Below are positions 12,067 through 22,609 of a DNA stretch of 64,000 bases, in pieces. The position numbers were made by a program, and so were the translations under genes. Source of the stretch: Camellia lanceoleosa. Lineage: Eukaryota; Streptophyta; Magnoliopsida; Ericales; Theaceae. The first letter of the stretch is position 1, and each line of letters starts with the position of its first letter. The notes under the pieces are model-generated. The model did no database searches, was not told the origin of the DNA, and saw only the letters and a program-made list of their open reading frames with translations. The stretch is from assembly GCA_025200525.1 (NCBI GenBank), contig CM045758.1:168046261-168110260 (forward strand). Reading direction: 5' to 3'.

Positions 12067-12343
12067 ACTGCCCCTGAGGCTGAAGAAACTTAGTTTTTAT
12101 TTTTTTTACTTTTTTGTACTCTGTTTTGTTTTCTGAATAATGTAAGCTTTGTCTTTATGGCCGATGTGCCCTTCTTTGTTGCTCTGGAACAATTTACTTC
12201 TGCTAAGCCATTGTGCCTCCTCTATGTACAACTGTTTTTCTCTGAGTGTTTGTCATTGATTTCTCTTCATTGCTTCTGTACTTAGAATATTTTGCATAAT
12301 TCTTCCTTTGCTCAATCTTCTCTGGGTTACATACCTCGGGTAT
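12067..12343 (+). other. 3'UTR of aORF copy 1
   Basis: T-rich sequence after the stop, with GAATAATGTAAG near 12136 as a possible polyadenylation signal. It is collinear with 42317-42600 and 46161-46450 in the array, for example the shared string TACTTAGAATATTTTGCAT. No other gene. Confidence 0.5.
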
Positions 12344-12348
12344 AATAT

Positions 12349-14305
12349 GTCACGCCCCGAACCCGCCCCTAGAAGTCCTAAGAACGTGACCGCCAAGACC
12401 AGAATTACCTCCTACCATCTGCAGACAAAACATAAATAAATCCGGCTCATGGAAGCAAAAAGAAATCTAATAGTCCAAGAGCTGTACATTTATATGAACA
12501 TACATTTACATGCCAAAAAGATGAGTTAAATACCCACTATCTTTACATAACATGGTCATATACATCGCATAACATCAGTTACAATAGTACAACATAACAA
12601 AATAAAAACCACAACGGCCTTCCAGTTCGGCCCTGCCCTCGAGCACTCAAACCGGTAGGCTTCAAAATGGCGGCTCGAACAAGAATCCGCTAGGCTTGAC
12701 TCAAGGCTCACCTTTAATACGTAAATACGAACAGTGAGCTAAAGCTCAGCAAGTAACATAACAGTAAAGAGGTTAGTGGACGAAGTCCCACATTCCTTAT
12801 AAAACTGTAATAAAAGATTCATAATCATAATCACCATCATATAGAACATACGTAATGGCATACCCATAGAACATAACATGTGTCGACTAACGACTAGAGT
12901 AACCGTCCCGGACACCGATTAAACACATACCGAGATCTCAGAATCGGTCATGGGCTTGTCCTTCCATGCCGCCCCATGACTCATGACGCATGGGCCTGCA
13001 TGTTCTCGCCCCCATGACTCAACTGACTATGGATGCCATACTAGATTCGTAAACAGAACACTCGTTCACAGTTACCAGTATCGTTTCAAACGTATCATAT
13101 CATATCATTATCTTTTGAAACATAATTCATATTAACATATCTTTACGGAAATGTTACTTACAGAGGGTTTCCGAAACCGATGGCACGGTCTTCTCAATTC
13201 GACCTGCAACAATAACATTATAACACATTCTCAATTTACATTATCCTTAATCAGGCACTTCATTCCTTTCTTTACTTTATTTCATGTTCATTCATATTCA
13301 TTCTCTTCCTTCATTACATTCATGTCCATTTCATAATCATAAGAGGCGAAATAATGCAAGGTAACATAAGAAAATCATGCAGAACAACTTCCCAAACTTT
13401 TCTGAAAATAAGCCTTCCCGCTCGAGCGCCCACTTGTCTGGCCGAGCGGATCAGAACCGTCCGAAATCGCTAGAAGGGTGATTTCTACGCCGAAGCGGGC
13501 TTACCGCCGAGCGGACCTCTTGAACCAAATTCGAATTTCCAAAGCTTCAATCTCCTTTTACAAAACCATTTACCATTCATGAAATCCAAGCCTCAAAACA
13601 CTTGTATAACAACATCATTTAACCATTATATCTTCAATTCAAACCCAATAGCATCATATTAAGATCAATCCCATGAATCAAGATAGAAATCCATAACAAA
13701 CACACTAACGCTTCATTTATATACATCCATGGAGGTTTTTTCTCAATCATGACCCAAAATCATAAATCATACCATTTAAAGCCCTAGATGCTTAGATTAC
13801 ACATGAATTCTCTTTAATTCCATTCACTAGCCATGAGATCATAAAGGAATCAACCTTAGTTCAACAAACTTACCTTAATTCTTTGATGGAGAAGAGTTAA
13901 GCTCACTTTCCCTTTCTTTCTCTTCTTCCCCCTTGCTCTCCCTCTCCCACGAACTCCTCTCTCTCTCTTAGATTTTCTTTCCTTGGTTTGAGTCAATGGG
14001 TCAAAGCATCCTTATCTTTATAATATGTATATATCATAATATCCAATTAATCCACTTAAGCCAAAAACATGCCAAACGGGCATAACGAATCGATAAAATT
14101 CATTTTAATTTATTGTTTCAATGGTTCTAAAATTCTTGAACACATAGGCATGCTCAATTTCATTTTCAACCCATTTCGGTCATCAATTTCAAATTCAAGT
14201 CGTAATTCCAACAGATACTTATCTAATTTACAGATTTTTCTCAATTAAATCACGTAAACACATAATTAATTATCAAAATGACATCATATTTGCTCGGTCG
14301 TTACA
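12349..14305 (-). repeat. 3' LTR of the nested gag-only element
   Basis: 1957 bp, collinear with 15860-17838. Long AT-rich stretches match exactly, while differences are mostly small indels at C/G-containing sites. A minus-strand TATA-like TTATAAAG is near 14016-14026. The ORF at 13151-13336 recurs at 16653-16838 but has no protein-like composition. Confidence 0.9.
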
Positions 14306-14318
14306 CTCTTCCCACCTT
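14306..14318 (-). promoter_or_regulatory. Polypurine tract of the nested element
   Basis: The minus strand reads GGTGGGAAGAG immediately before the LTR starting TGTAACGACC. The position and purine content are as expected for a PPT. Confidence 0.7.
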
Positions 14319-14559
14319 AGGAAGTTTGGTCCTCCAAACTTAACTTATACTGACAAAAGTTCAATCAGAGATCTGAGTTATACATTTAAATGTTCCATCC
14401 ATGCGAAGGTGATATCATAACATAATAATCCATAGCAAAGGGAATAAATAAGAAAATTCGCTCTATCATCGCTAAATATTCCACGCTCAATAATCTCCAT
14501 CGATAGGTAATAATGCCATCTTACTAAATAATAAAGTCATACTGCCTTCGCTTTTCCAA

Positions 14560-15647
14560 AGATTTGGTGTCTTTTCGAACTAAGCTATAAACTCTTGCTT
14601 GCCTCAAAGCATTCCCTGAAGCAGACGTTGTAATCGCCATCTGTCGTTGTTGAGTTAACTCCACTAGCAATAGGTCTCTCATTTCGGTATATACCGTAAG
14701 CAAGTTCTAGCTAGATGTCCCTTCATCCACATTTGTAACAGCTCCAGATCCACGCAAGAAATACCCCAATGTTGTTTCCACGCCTTTACACGAGGCACAC
14801 CTCCTTTTGTAGTATCATTAATGGTTAGATTCGATTTATCATTTATCGAGCCTCTTGATTCACTAATCACTTCCAGCTTGCTTTCTTAAATGTCTTACCC
14901 TCCTCGTCACCATTGTCGTTGATTTGGACATTTTCAAAGCCGCAATATTCGCTCGGACATCGAGCTCGATCCAATACATCAACATATTTCTCCAATTTTA
15001 GCACATTTACTCGGTCAAGCACTTCAACCTCAGAGACCACCCTCAAATTTCCTTGCCTTTTTATATTCTCAGGTCAACCATATGTGGGGCATAACGAGCC
15101 AATTTCAGAACTTACTTTCATACTTGGCCATCGACATCATACCTCGCTTTTAGCTGCTCAAATTCGATATTTTCCTATCTCGCATGCATTGTGGGAAATA
15201 CTTCATAAAAGATCTCTTTAAATCGATCCCATGTCAAGTCCCTATTCTCGATCCTGCATCAACATCCACCATCGCCTAGCTTCTTCTTAAAGTGAATGTC
15301 GCTAATGTAACTTTATATACATCATTGCATGGAAACACTTCAAAATTTTCTCTGCTTTCTAACACCCATGCTTCTGCCTTTAAAGGTTCAATGCCTCCTG
15401 CAAATTCAGGTGGTTTCAACTTCTTATACTTCTGTGTCAAACTGATAATATCGTCATTGTTCATCTGTTCTACTTGTACTGGTGGTGGTGGAGGAGGCGG
15501 AAATGGCTGTCTCTGCTGTGGTTGTTGGTTTTGTTCTAGCTGCTGTCTAACCAACCCAGTCAAAACTTCTACCATTCTTTCTAATCGGTTCATTCTTGCA
15601 TCGATTTGCCTGCTTTCATCTACGTTTCTTGCATTGGTATCTTCCAT
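14560..15647 (-). pseudogene. gag remnant (Ty3/gypsy) with zinc-knuckle, frameshifted
   Basis: Gag is the capsid/nucleocapsid protein. The N-terminal piece, 15647 down to 15276, has RMNRLERMVEVLTGLV, a Gln/Pro-rich stretch, then KLKPPEFAGGIEPLKAEAW, the standard start of the plant gypsy capsid domain. Farther on, minus-strand sequence near 14705-14765 reads SCYKCG in one frame and KGHLARTC in the next, a CCHC zinc knuckle split by a frameshift. QARVYSLVRKD near 14575-14610 matches the gag C-terminus before protease. Most of the capsid domain between is degraded. No protease or RT follows, so the gene cannot support its own movement. Confidence 0.8.
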
Positions 15648-15845
15648 TGTCTATAGAACCCATAGCAAATACAACATTTCATTTTCTATGTACTGTTTCC
15701 TTTACTGCCTCATCATTTTCAATTTTTACTTCTCATATTCATAAAACACACACACACACATGCACATATGCTCATGCCATGCTCTATTTCTTTTCTAATG
15801 CACCCTAACAAATCTTATGGACACGCAGTGGGTAAATTAACTCAG

Positions 15846-15858
15846 GCGCTCGATACCA
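15846..15858 (-). other. Primer binding site, initiator-Met tRNA type
   Basis: The minus strand reads TGGTATCGAGCGCC just inside the 5' LTR. The canonical initiator-Met PBS is TGGTATCAGAGC, so one base appears lost. This fixes the 5' LTR as 15860-17838. Confidence 0.75.
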
Positions 15859-15859
15859 C

Positions 15860-17838
15860 TGTCACGCCCAACCCGCCTAGAAGTCCTAAGAACGCGATCG
15901 CCAAGACCAGAATTACCTCCTACTTTATCAGCATACAAAACATAAATAAACGGGCTCATGGAAGCAAAAAGAAATCTAATAGTCCAAGAGTCAGACATTT
16001 ATATGAACATACATTTACATGCCAAAAGATGAGTTAAATACCCACTATCTTTACATAACATGGTCATATACATCGATAACATCGCCATAATAGTACAACA
16101 TAACAAAACAAAACTACAACGCTTTTCCAGTTCGCCCCTGCCTCGAGCACTCAAAACTGTAGGCTTCAAAATGGCGGCTCGAACAAGAATCCGCCAGGCT
16201 TGACTCCTAAGGCTCACCTATAATACATAAATACAAACAATGAGCTAAAGCTCAAAGTAACATAACAAAGAAGAGGTTAGTGAACTAAGTCCCACATTCC
16301 TTATAAAACCGTAATAAAACATTCATAATCATAATCACCATCATATAGAACATACGTAATGGCATACCCATAGAACATAACATGTGTCGACTAACGACTA
16401 GAGTAACCGGTCCCGACACCGATTAAACACATACCGAGATCTCAGAACCGGTCATGGGCTTGTCCTTCCATGCCGCCCCCATGACTCATGACGATGGGCT
16501 CGCATGTTCTCGCCCCATGACTCAACCGACTATGGATGCCATACTAGATTCAGAAATGTAACACTGCTCACGATTACGATGATCGCTTCAAACGTATCAT
16601 ATCATATCATTATCATTTGAAACATAATTCATATTAACATATCTTTACGGAAATGTTACTTACAGAGGGTTTCCGAAACCGATGGCACGGTCTTCTCAAT
16701 TCGACCTGCAACAATAACATTATAACACATTCTCAATTTACATTATCCTTAATCATGCACTTCATTCCTTTCTTTACTTTATTTCATGTTCATTCATATT
16801 CATTCTCTTCCTTCATTACATTCATGTCCATTTCATAATCATAAGAGGCGAAATAATGCAAGGTAACATAAGAAAATCATGCAGAACAACTTCCCAAACT
16901 TTTCTGAAAATAAGCCTTCCCGCTCGAGCGCCCACTTGTCCGCTCGAGCGGACTGTAAACTGTCCGAAAACTGCTGGAAGGGTGATTTCTACGCTCGAGC
17001 GGGCTTACCTCCGCTCGAGCGGACCCTGCGAAATCCGAAATTCTGGAATTTCCAAAGCTTCAATCTCTCCTTTTTACAAAACCATTTACCATTCATGAAA
17101 TCCAAGCCTCAAAACACTTGTATAACAACATCATTTAACCATTATATCTTCAATTCAAACCCAATAGCATCATATTAAGATCAATCCCATGAATCAAGAT
17201 AGAAATCCATAACAAACACACTAAAGCTTCATTTATATACATCCATGGAGGTTTTTTCTCAATCATGACCCAAAATCATAAATCATACCATTTAAAGCCC
17301 TAGATGCTTAGATTACACATGAATTCTCTTTAATTCCATTCACTAGCCATGAGATCATAAAGGAATCAACCTTAGTTCAACAAACTTACCTTAATTCTTT
17401 GATGGAGAAGAGTTAAGCTCACTTTCCCTTTCTTTCTCTTCTTCCCCCTTGCTCTCCCTCTCCCACGAACTCCTCTCTCTCTCTCTTAGATTTTCTTTCC
17501 TTGGTTTGAGTCAATGGGTCAAAGCATCCTTATCTTTATAATATGTATATATCATAATATCCAATTAATCCACTTAAGCCAAAAACATGCCAAACGGGGC
17601 ATAACGAATCAGATAAAATTCAGTCTTTAATTTATTGTTTCGAATGGTTCTAAAAATTCCCGGTAACACATAGGCATGCTCAATTTCATTTTCTGAACCC
17701 ATTTCGGTCATCAATTTCAGTCCCGAAGTCGTAATTCCAACAGATACTTATCTAATTCGGACAGATTTTTCTCAATTAAATCACGTAAACACATAATTAA
17801 TTACTGAAAATGACATCATACGGTTCTGGGTTGTTACA
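15860..17838 (-). repeat. 5' LTR of the nested gag-only element
   Basis: 1979 bp, ends TG...CA. It retains four clean CGCTCGAGCG palindromes between 16919 and 17030 where the partner LTR has degraded versions such as GCCGAGCGG. A minus-strand TATA-like TTATAAAG lies near 17536-17545. Confidence 0.9.
16919..17030. repeat. Four copies of a CGCTCGAGCG palindrome in the LTR
   Basis: CGCTCGAGCG occurs at about 16921, 16940, 16991 and 17013, two of them extended to CCGCTCGAGCGG or TCCGCTCGAGCGG. Spacing is irregular. It may be a cis-regulatory motif or a methylation-dense patch. The equivalent spots at 13419-13510 and 8340-8580 show shortened forms. Confidence 0.7.
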
Positions 17839-17843
17839 TAATA

Positions 17844-18161
17844 ACTGCAAGCTTTACTTCGGCAAGATCCTAATCTGCAATCTTTTTCATAAATTTCAAC
17901 AAGTATAAAACATATACTTATTCAATGCTAACTTTTGTAAACTTTTCTTAAGTTTAAACAACAACCTCAGTCTGACTTACTTGTAAATTGCTACAAATTT
18001 CAACAAGGATTAGTATACACAGTAAACTTTTCTTAAGTTAAAACAAATGTTAAAACAATGATCTACTTGTAAATTGCTTCTAATTTCAACAAGGGTTTAA
18101 ATCATATACTTAGATTTTACTTCAACTCAGAATTGTCAAAACCGTTGCAAATCACATGTCG
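17844..18161 (-). other. Tat 3' spacer, degenerate copies of the 62-bp repeat
   Basis: Contains diverged ACTTGTAAATTGCTNC...TTTCAACAAG strings leading into the clean array. No gene seen. Confidence 0.6.
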
Positions 18162-18545
18162 GCTTAACTTCGACTTGTAAATCGCTACAGATTTCAACAA
18201 GTAAAGATAAGGAATTTATCTCGGCTTAACTTTAACTTGTAAATTGCTACAAATTTCAACAAGTAAAGATAAGGAATTTATCTTGGCTTAACTTTAACTT
18301 GTAAATTGCTACAAATTTCAACAAGTAAAGATAAAGAATTTATCTCCGCTTAACTTTAACTTGTAAATTGCTACAAATTTCAACAAGTAAAGATAAGGAA
18401 TTTATCTCGGCTTAACTTTAACTTGTAAATTGCTACAAATTTTAACAAGTAAAGATAAGGAATTTATCTCGGCTTAACTTTAACTTGTAAATTGCTACAA
18501 ATTTCAACAAGTAAAGATAAGGAATTTATCTCAGCTTAACTTCGG
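18162..18545. repeat. 62-bp tandem repeat between convergent pol and aORF
   Basis: About six copies beginning GGCTTAACTTTAACTTGTAA and ending GGAATTTATCTC; starts are near 18163, 18221, 18283, 18345, 18407 and 18469. Each unit holds the inverted pair ACTTGT...ACAAGT around AAATT, so it can fold. It lies where the minus-strand pol message ends and the plus-strand aORF message would end. Tat/Ogre elements are known for variable tandem repeats downstream of pol. A role as a two-way terminator is inference. Confidence 0.9.
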
Positions 18546-18691
18546 CTAAGCATTACTAATGTCTTCTCTTTGCCCCCAATGTGAACCTAAGTTCCACTTG
18601 GGTTCTCATTATTCACAAAACAACATCATGCATAGTTTTATAAGTTCTGAAAAAATTCTGTTAAGATTTTATTGATCATATCAAAGAACAT

Positions 18692-19990
18692 CTAATGATA
18701 GAAAAACTTTAAATTACAAGTGTTCCATGGTCTAGGCAATGCTTTGCCCTCATTATCTTCGAGCCGATATGCCCCATTTCCTAATACCGAAGTAATTCTG
18801 TAGGGTCCTTCCCAGTTTGGGCCAAGCTTGCCCTCTCTGGGATCCTTCTTATTGCCGACGACTTTTCTCAAGACTAAGTCGTTGACTTGAAAATCCCTTG
18901 GATTGACCTTCCTGTTGTAAGCTCTGGCAAGCTGTTGCTGGTATGCTGCAAGCTGGATTGCAGCTTTCTCCCTTCTCTCTTCAAGTAGATCCAGATCTCG
19001 GGCTAAGAGCACATCATTAGACTCGTTCTCTACTCCCTGTGTTCTGATCCCTGGGATGCCGATCTCCAAAGGAATGACTGCTTCTGTGCCATAAGCCATG
19101 GCGAAGGGGGATTCCCCTGTTGATCTTCTTGGCGTAGTGCGATATGCCCAGAGCACGTTGGGTAATTCATCTACCCACTTTCCTTTTACTGCCTGCAGCC
19201 TCTTCTTTATTCCATCCAGAATGACTTTGTTTGACGCTTCGGCTTGCCCATTACTTTGGGGAAAGCTTGGTGTTGAAAAGTAATTCTTTATTTTGAACTT
19301 TGCGCAAAAATTCTTGATGAGTTTGTCAAAACTGGTTCCGTTGTCGCAATGATTGCTCTTGGAATCCCAAATCCGTGATGATGTTTTTCCAGATTAAGTT
19401 CTTTACATCCACATCTCGATTTTGGCAAGGGCTCGCTTCTATCCATTTTGTGAAGCAAATGTTACCAAGAGGTACTTCACGCCCAGTTGCTTGGGGCAAT
19501 TGTCCAACGAGTTACATCCCCCATCGGGCAAATGGCCAAGGGTCGAAATAGGTTCAGTCGGAGTTGGTGATGTATCAACGGTGCAAACCTTTGGCATTGT
19601 TCACACTTCTTCACATAGGCTTCTGCATCTTTTTGCATATAGGGCCACCAATACCCCTGGGTAATGGCCCTATGAGCTAACGATCTGCCCCTTGCGTGGC
19701 TTCCACAAACTCCTTCATGAATTTCATACAAAAAGTCTTCGACCTGAAGAAGGTGTACACACCTTAAAAGAGGTCCAGTGAAGGATCTTCTGTAGAGATG
19801 TCCTTCTGCTATCAGGCTGAATCTTACCGACTTCAGTCTGACCTTGTGTGCTTCCTTTCGATCTTCTGGCAGTTTTCCCTCTTTCAGGAATGCAACAATT
19901 GCATCCATCCAGCTTGGTCCCATGTCCACACATAATGCTTCTTGCATTGTGTGTGGTGACTCTATGCTCGGGCTTGATAGGTAATCGATC
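18692..19990 (-). pseudogene. Tat integrase, frameshifted
   Basis: Integrase joins element DNA to the chromosome. The zinc-binding N-terminus reads HEGVCGSHARGRSLAHRA...GYWWPYMQKDA...CEQC (H, H, C, C all present) around 19590-19760. The catalytic core is split by frameshifts. CDNGTSFD, near 19330-19350 in a different frame from neighbouring IPRAII, gives the second Asp, and QSNGQAEASN near 19240-19260 gives the Glu. The C-terminal open stretch 19156-18692 starts LWAYRTTPRRSTGESPF and ends GPYRITSVLGNGAYRL with a final RPWN. The length is about normal for the Tat integrase but the frame is broken at several places. Confidence 0.85.
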
Positions 19991-21900
19991 ATTATTGTCC
20001 TCGTCTTTCCGGTTTGCATTGAGCTTGCTAAATTGGCCAACGCGTTGGCGTGGTTGTTATCTTCTCGGCTAACCTGAAGAAGTCGGCAGTTTTGAAACAT
20101 GTCCGCCACCGATGACTTCTTTTGCGTATGCCGACATCCTTTCATCTCGGCAAAGAACTCTCCAGTAGTTTGATTCACTATGAGTTGTGAGTCACAAAAA
20201 CTATTACCTCATCGCTACCTTCACCCAAAGAATCAATGCTTCATACTCTGCCTCATTGTTCGAGGCTTTGAACCCCAGTCGAATAGATTGCTCCAATATC
20301 TCCCCATCGGGGGAAATTAACACTACTCCTGCCCCTGCCCCCTGCCGGTTTGAACTCCCATCAACAAAAAGTTGAAAGGAATCTCCGATGTAAATGCTGC
20401 AGGGTCTGAGTTTTTCCTTCCTTGGTTCTTTAGCCTTTGGCTGGGCTTCTCCTTCCTTGTTTGGACATCGTTCATCTCGGCTCAACGGAGCACGATGTTC
20501 GATGTATTCTGGCGAGAACTCGACCACGAAGTCGGCCAAAACTTGGCCCTTAATTGCTGTTCTCGGCCTGAACTCCAGGTCATATTGGCCCAAAACTACG
20601 GCCCATCTTGCTATTCTTCTAGTCAAGTCTCCTTGTTGCAACAAGGATTTTAGTGGGTGCTCTGTTAGAACCACTATCTTGTGAGCCTGAAAATAATGGT
20701 TTAGCTTCTTTGAGGCCATTACCAAGGCCAGCATTAATTTCTCCAGTGGTAAATACCTTGTTTCAAGATCGGCCAAGGTTTTACTTACATAGTACTTTCC
20801 GCTCTCCCTTCTCTTCTCGGATAATCACAAAGACTTCTCGCTGCGTGCTCTGAAACTGCTAGGTATAAGAACAGTTCCTCCCCGGGTTGAGGTGTTGAGA
20901 GGAGTGGAGCCGAGGTAAGGTATTTCTTCAGTCGCCAAAGCGCCTCACATTCCTCTCGTCCATAGAAAATCCGTGGCCTTTTTCACCAGATTGAAAAAGG
21001 TTTACATTTGTCCGAACTTCTTATGAACCTATTTAGGGTCAGGCCCTTCCAAAGAAGCTTATCTGAACCTGTTTAGCCGATGTCGGACTCTGTAATTCCA
21101 GAATGGCCTTGATCTGATCTGGGCTGGCTTCAATGCCCCTTCTAGTCACCAGGTATCCCAAGAACTTTCCAGATCTGACTCCAAAAGCGCATTTCGATGC
21201 GTTTAGTCGGAGCCGATATGTTTTGAGTATGTCAAAGACCTCTTCTAGATCAGCAAGATGATCCTTTGGCTCCTTGTTCTTCACGACCATATCATCAATG
21301 TAGACTTATACAGTTCGGCCGATCAAGTGTTTGAACATCTTGGTCACCAGCCTTTGGTAAGTTGCTCCTGCGTTCTTCAACCCAAAAGGCATGACTCAGA
21401 ATAAAGACAAACCTTTCGAGTGATGAACGCCGCCTTCTCTTCATCCGGGGGTACATGGCTATCCGGTGATACCCCTATATGCATCCAAGAAGCTCATCCT
21501 TCCATGTCCAGATGTGGCATCCACCAACTGGTCGATCTTTGGCGAGGGAAGTCGCCTTTGGGACAAGCTTTGTTCAAATTTGTGAAGTCTACGCAAACCC
21601 TCCACTTGCCATTCTTCTTCTTTACTACCACGGTATTTGATAACCACGCCGGATAATTGGCTTCTGATGGCCCTAGCCTCTAGAAGTCCGCTACTTCCTC
21701 TTCCACCGCTTCGACGCGGCATCAACGCGTCGGTCTTCGCTCGTTGTATTACGTGTTTGGCCGAATTCGTCAACGTTGAGTCTGTGGCATGTGACCTCGG
21801 TCAATGCCAGCATTTCATAAGGTGTCCAGCGAACACCTCAATATTTTTCTCGAAGGCTTCCAACTCCCTTTTTTCTTCTTCGGCTAATCTCGTGCCGAGA
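19991..21900 (-). pseudogene. Tat reverse transcriptase-RNase H, frameshifted
   Basis: RT copies element RNA to DNA; RNase H removes the RNA. Visible RT pieces are EEEWQVEG (normally K-NGKWRVC) and PSPKIDQLVDATSGHGRMSF followed by LDAYRG near 21459-21600, the catalytic YIDD box at 21287-21301, and [20 protein letters not shown] near 21250. The thumb/RNase H part, 20776-20204, has LTEHPLKSLLQQGDLTRRIA, then FVDGSSNRQGAGAGVVL and NNEAEYEAL (RNase H active-site region), continuing as REDNNHANALANLAS near 20050. Several reading-frame breaks (near 21040, 21440, 21600 and 20190) inactivate it as written. Confidence 0.88.
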
Positions 21901-21952
21901 AGAAAGAAGCTGCCTCATCGCCTCTTGGACGAAGATTTTCTTCAATGCTTCT

Positions 21953-22606
21953 TCACTTTTCTCGACGGCTCTTGCCGACATCATCTAGGACCTTCATGTC
22001 CTCTTCTTCAACTTCTCTTCCGTTCCCGAATCTCGCAGTTAACTTCATTGCTGCCATGGAGCAATTTTTCGCCTGCAACTGATCACCTCTGACTTCCTCA
22101 ATCCCATGTTCTGTTGGGAACCGCAGTAGTTGATGCAATGTCGAGGGGACTGCCCCAATTGCATGCAACCACGGCCTCCCCAAGATGATGTTGTAGGGCG
22201 AGAGCGTGTCGATCACAATGAATTCTGTCTTGATCTTTTTCGTGCCAGCTTGTACTTCCAACCTTGTTGCGCCTAAAGGCCATGTCGGCGTCCCATTGAA
22301 GCCGACCATCGGGCCGTTGGACTGCTCCATGTCATCAAGGTGAAGGCCTAACTCCTTGTAACATCTGACATACATGATGTCGCAGGAGCTGCCTTGATCA
22401 ATCAAGATGCGTTTCACCTGGCACTCCCCAACCTGGAGGGATACTACCAGGGCATCATTGTGCGGGTGCTGAACCATGTCGAGGTCGGCCTCTGTGAAGG
22501 TTATCATCGGTCCTTGGCAATCTTCAGGCCGAGATCTTTTCAGTCCGACCTGGTTGACGCGTCGCAGTGTTTTACCCTCCGTGTTCCCCCGTATGTCGCT
22601 TTTCAT
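21953..22606 (-). pseudogene. Tat aspartic protease region, open 217 codons
   Basis: Retroviral-type protease cleaves the Gag-Pol polyprotein. VKRILIDQGSSCDIMY carries the catalytic Asp (residue 70 of this stretch, codon near 22397-22399) in the DQGSS context that is typical of Tat rather than DTGA. Downstream YNIILGRPWLHAIGAVPST, with a Gly-Arg-Pro-Trp signature, completes the domain. The frame is intact for 217 codons, the longest clean part of pol here, but joins neither gag nor RT in frame. Confidence 0.88.
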
Positions 22607-22609
22607 TCA

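Larger units (their letters stand above)
12349..17838 (-). mobile_element. Nested Ty3/gypsy-type LTR element, gag-only deletion derivative
   Basis: Flanked by the perfect duplication TAATA (12344-12348 and 17839-17843). LTRs are 12349-14305 and 15860-17838 (TGTCACGCCC...GTTACA). The minus-strand PBS is next to the right LTR and the PPT next to the left LTR. The 1.55-kb interior keeps gag pieces only; protease, RT and integrase are gone, so it is non-autonomous. It inserted into the spacer between aORF and pol of the Tat element. Confidence 0.92.

Noticed and set aside
5828..12343. Host gene with introns on the plus strand
   Set aside because: It lies between the LTR and pol of the Tat element and recurs with the same LTR at 38705-47025, so it belongs to the transposon.
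13151..13336. 61-codon ORF repeated exactly in frame at 16653-16838
   Set aside because: The two copies are the same position of the two LTRs of one element; the composition is not protein-like.
18162..18545. CRISPR-like regular repeats
   Set aside because: Units are contiguous 62-mers with no unique spacers, inside a plant retrotransposon.
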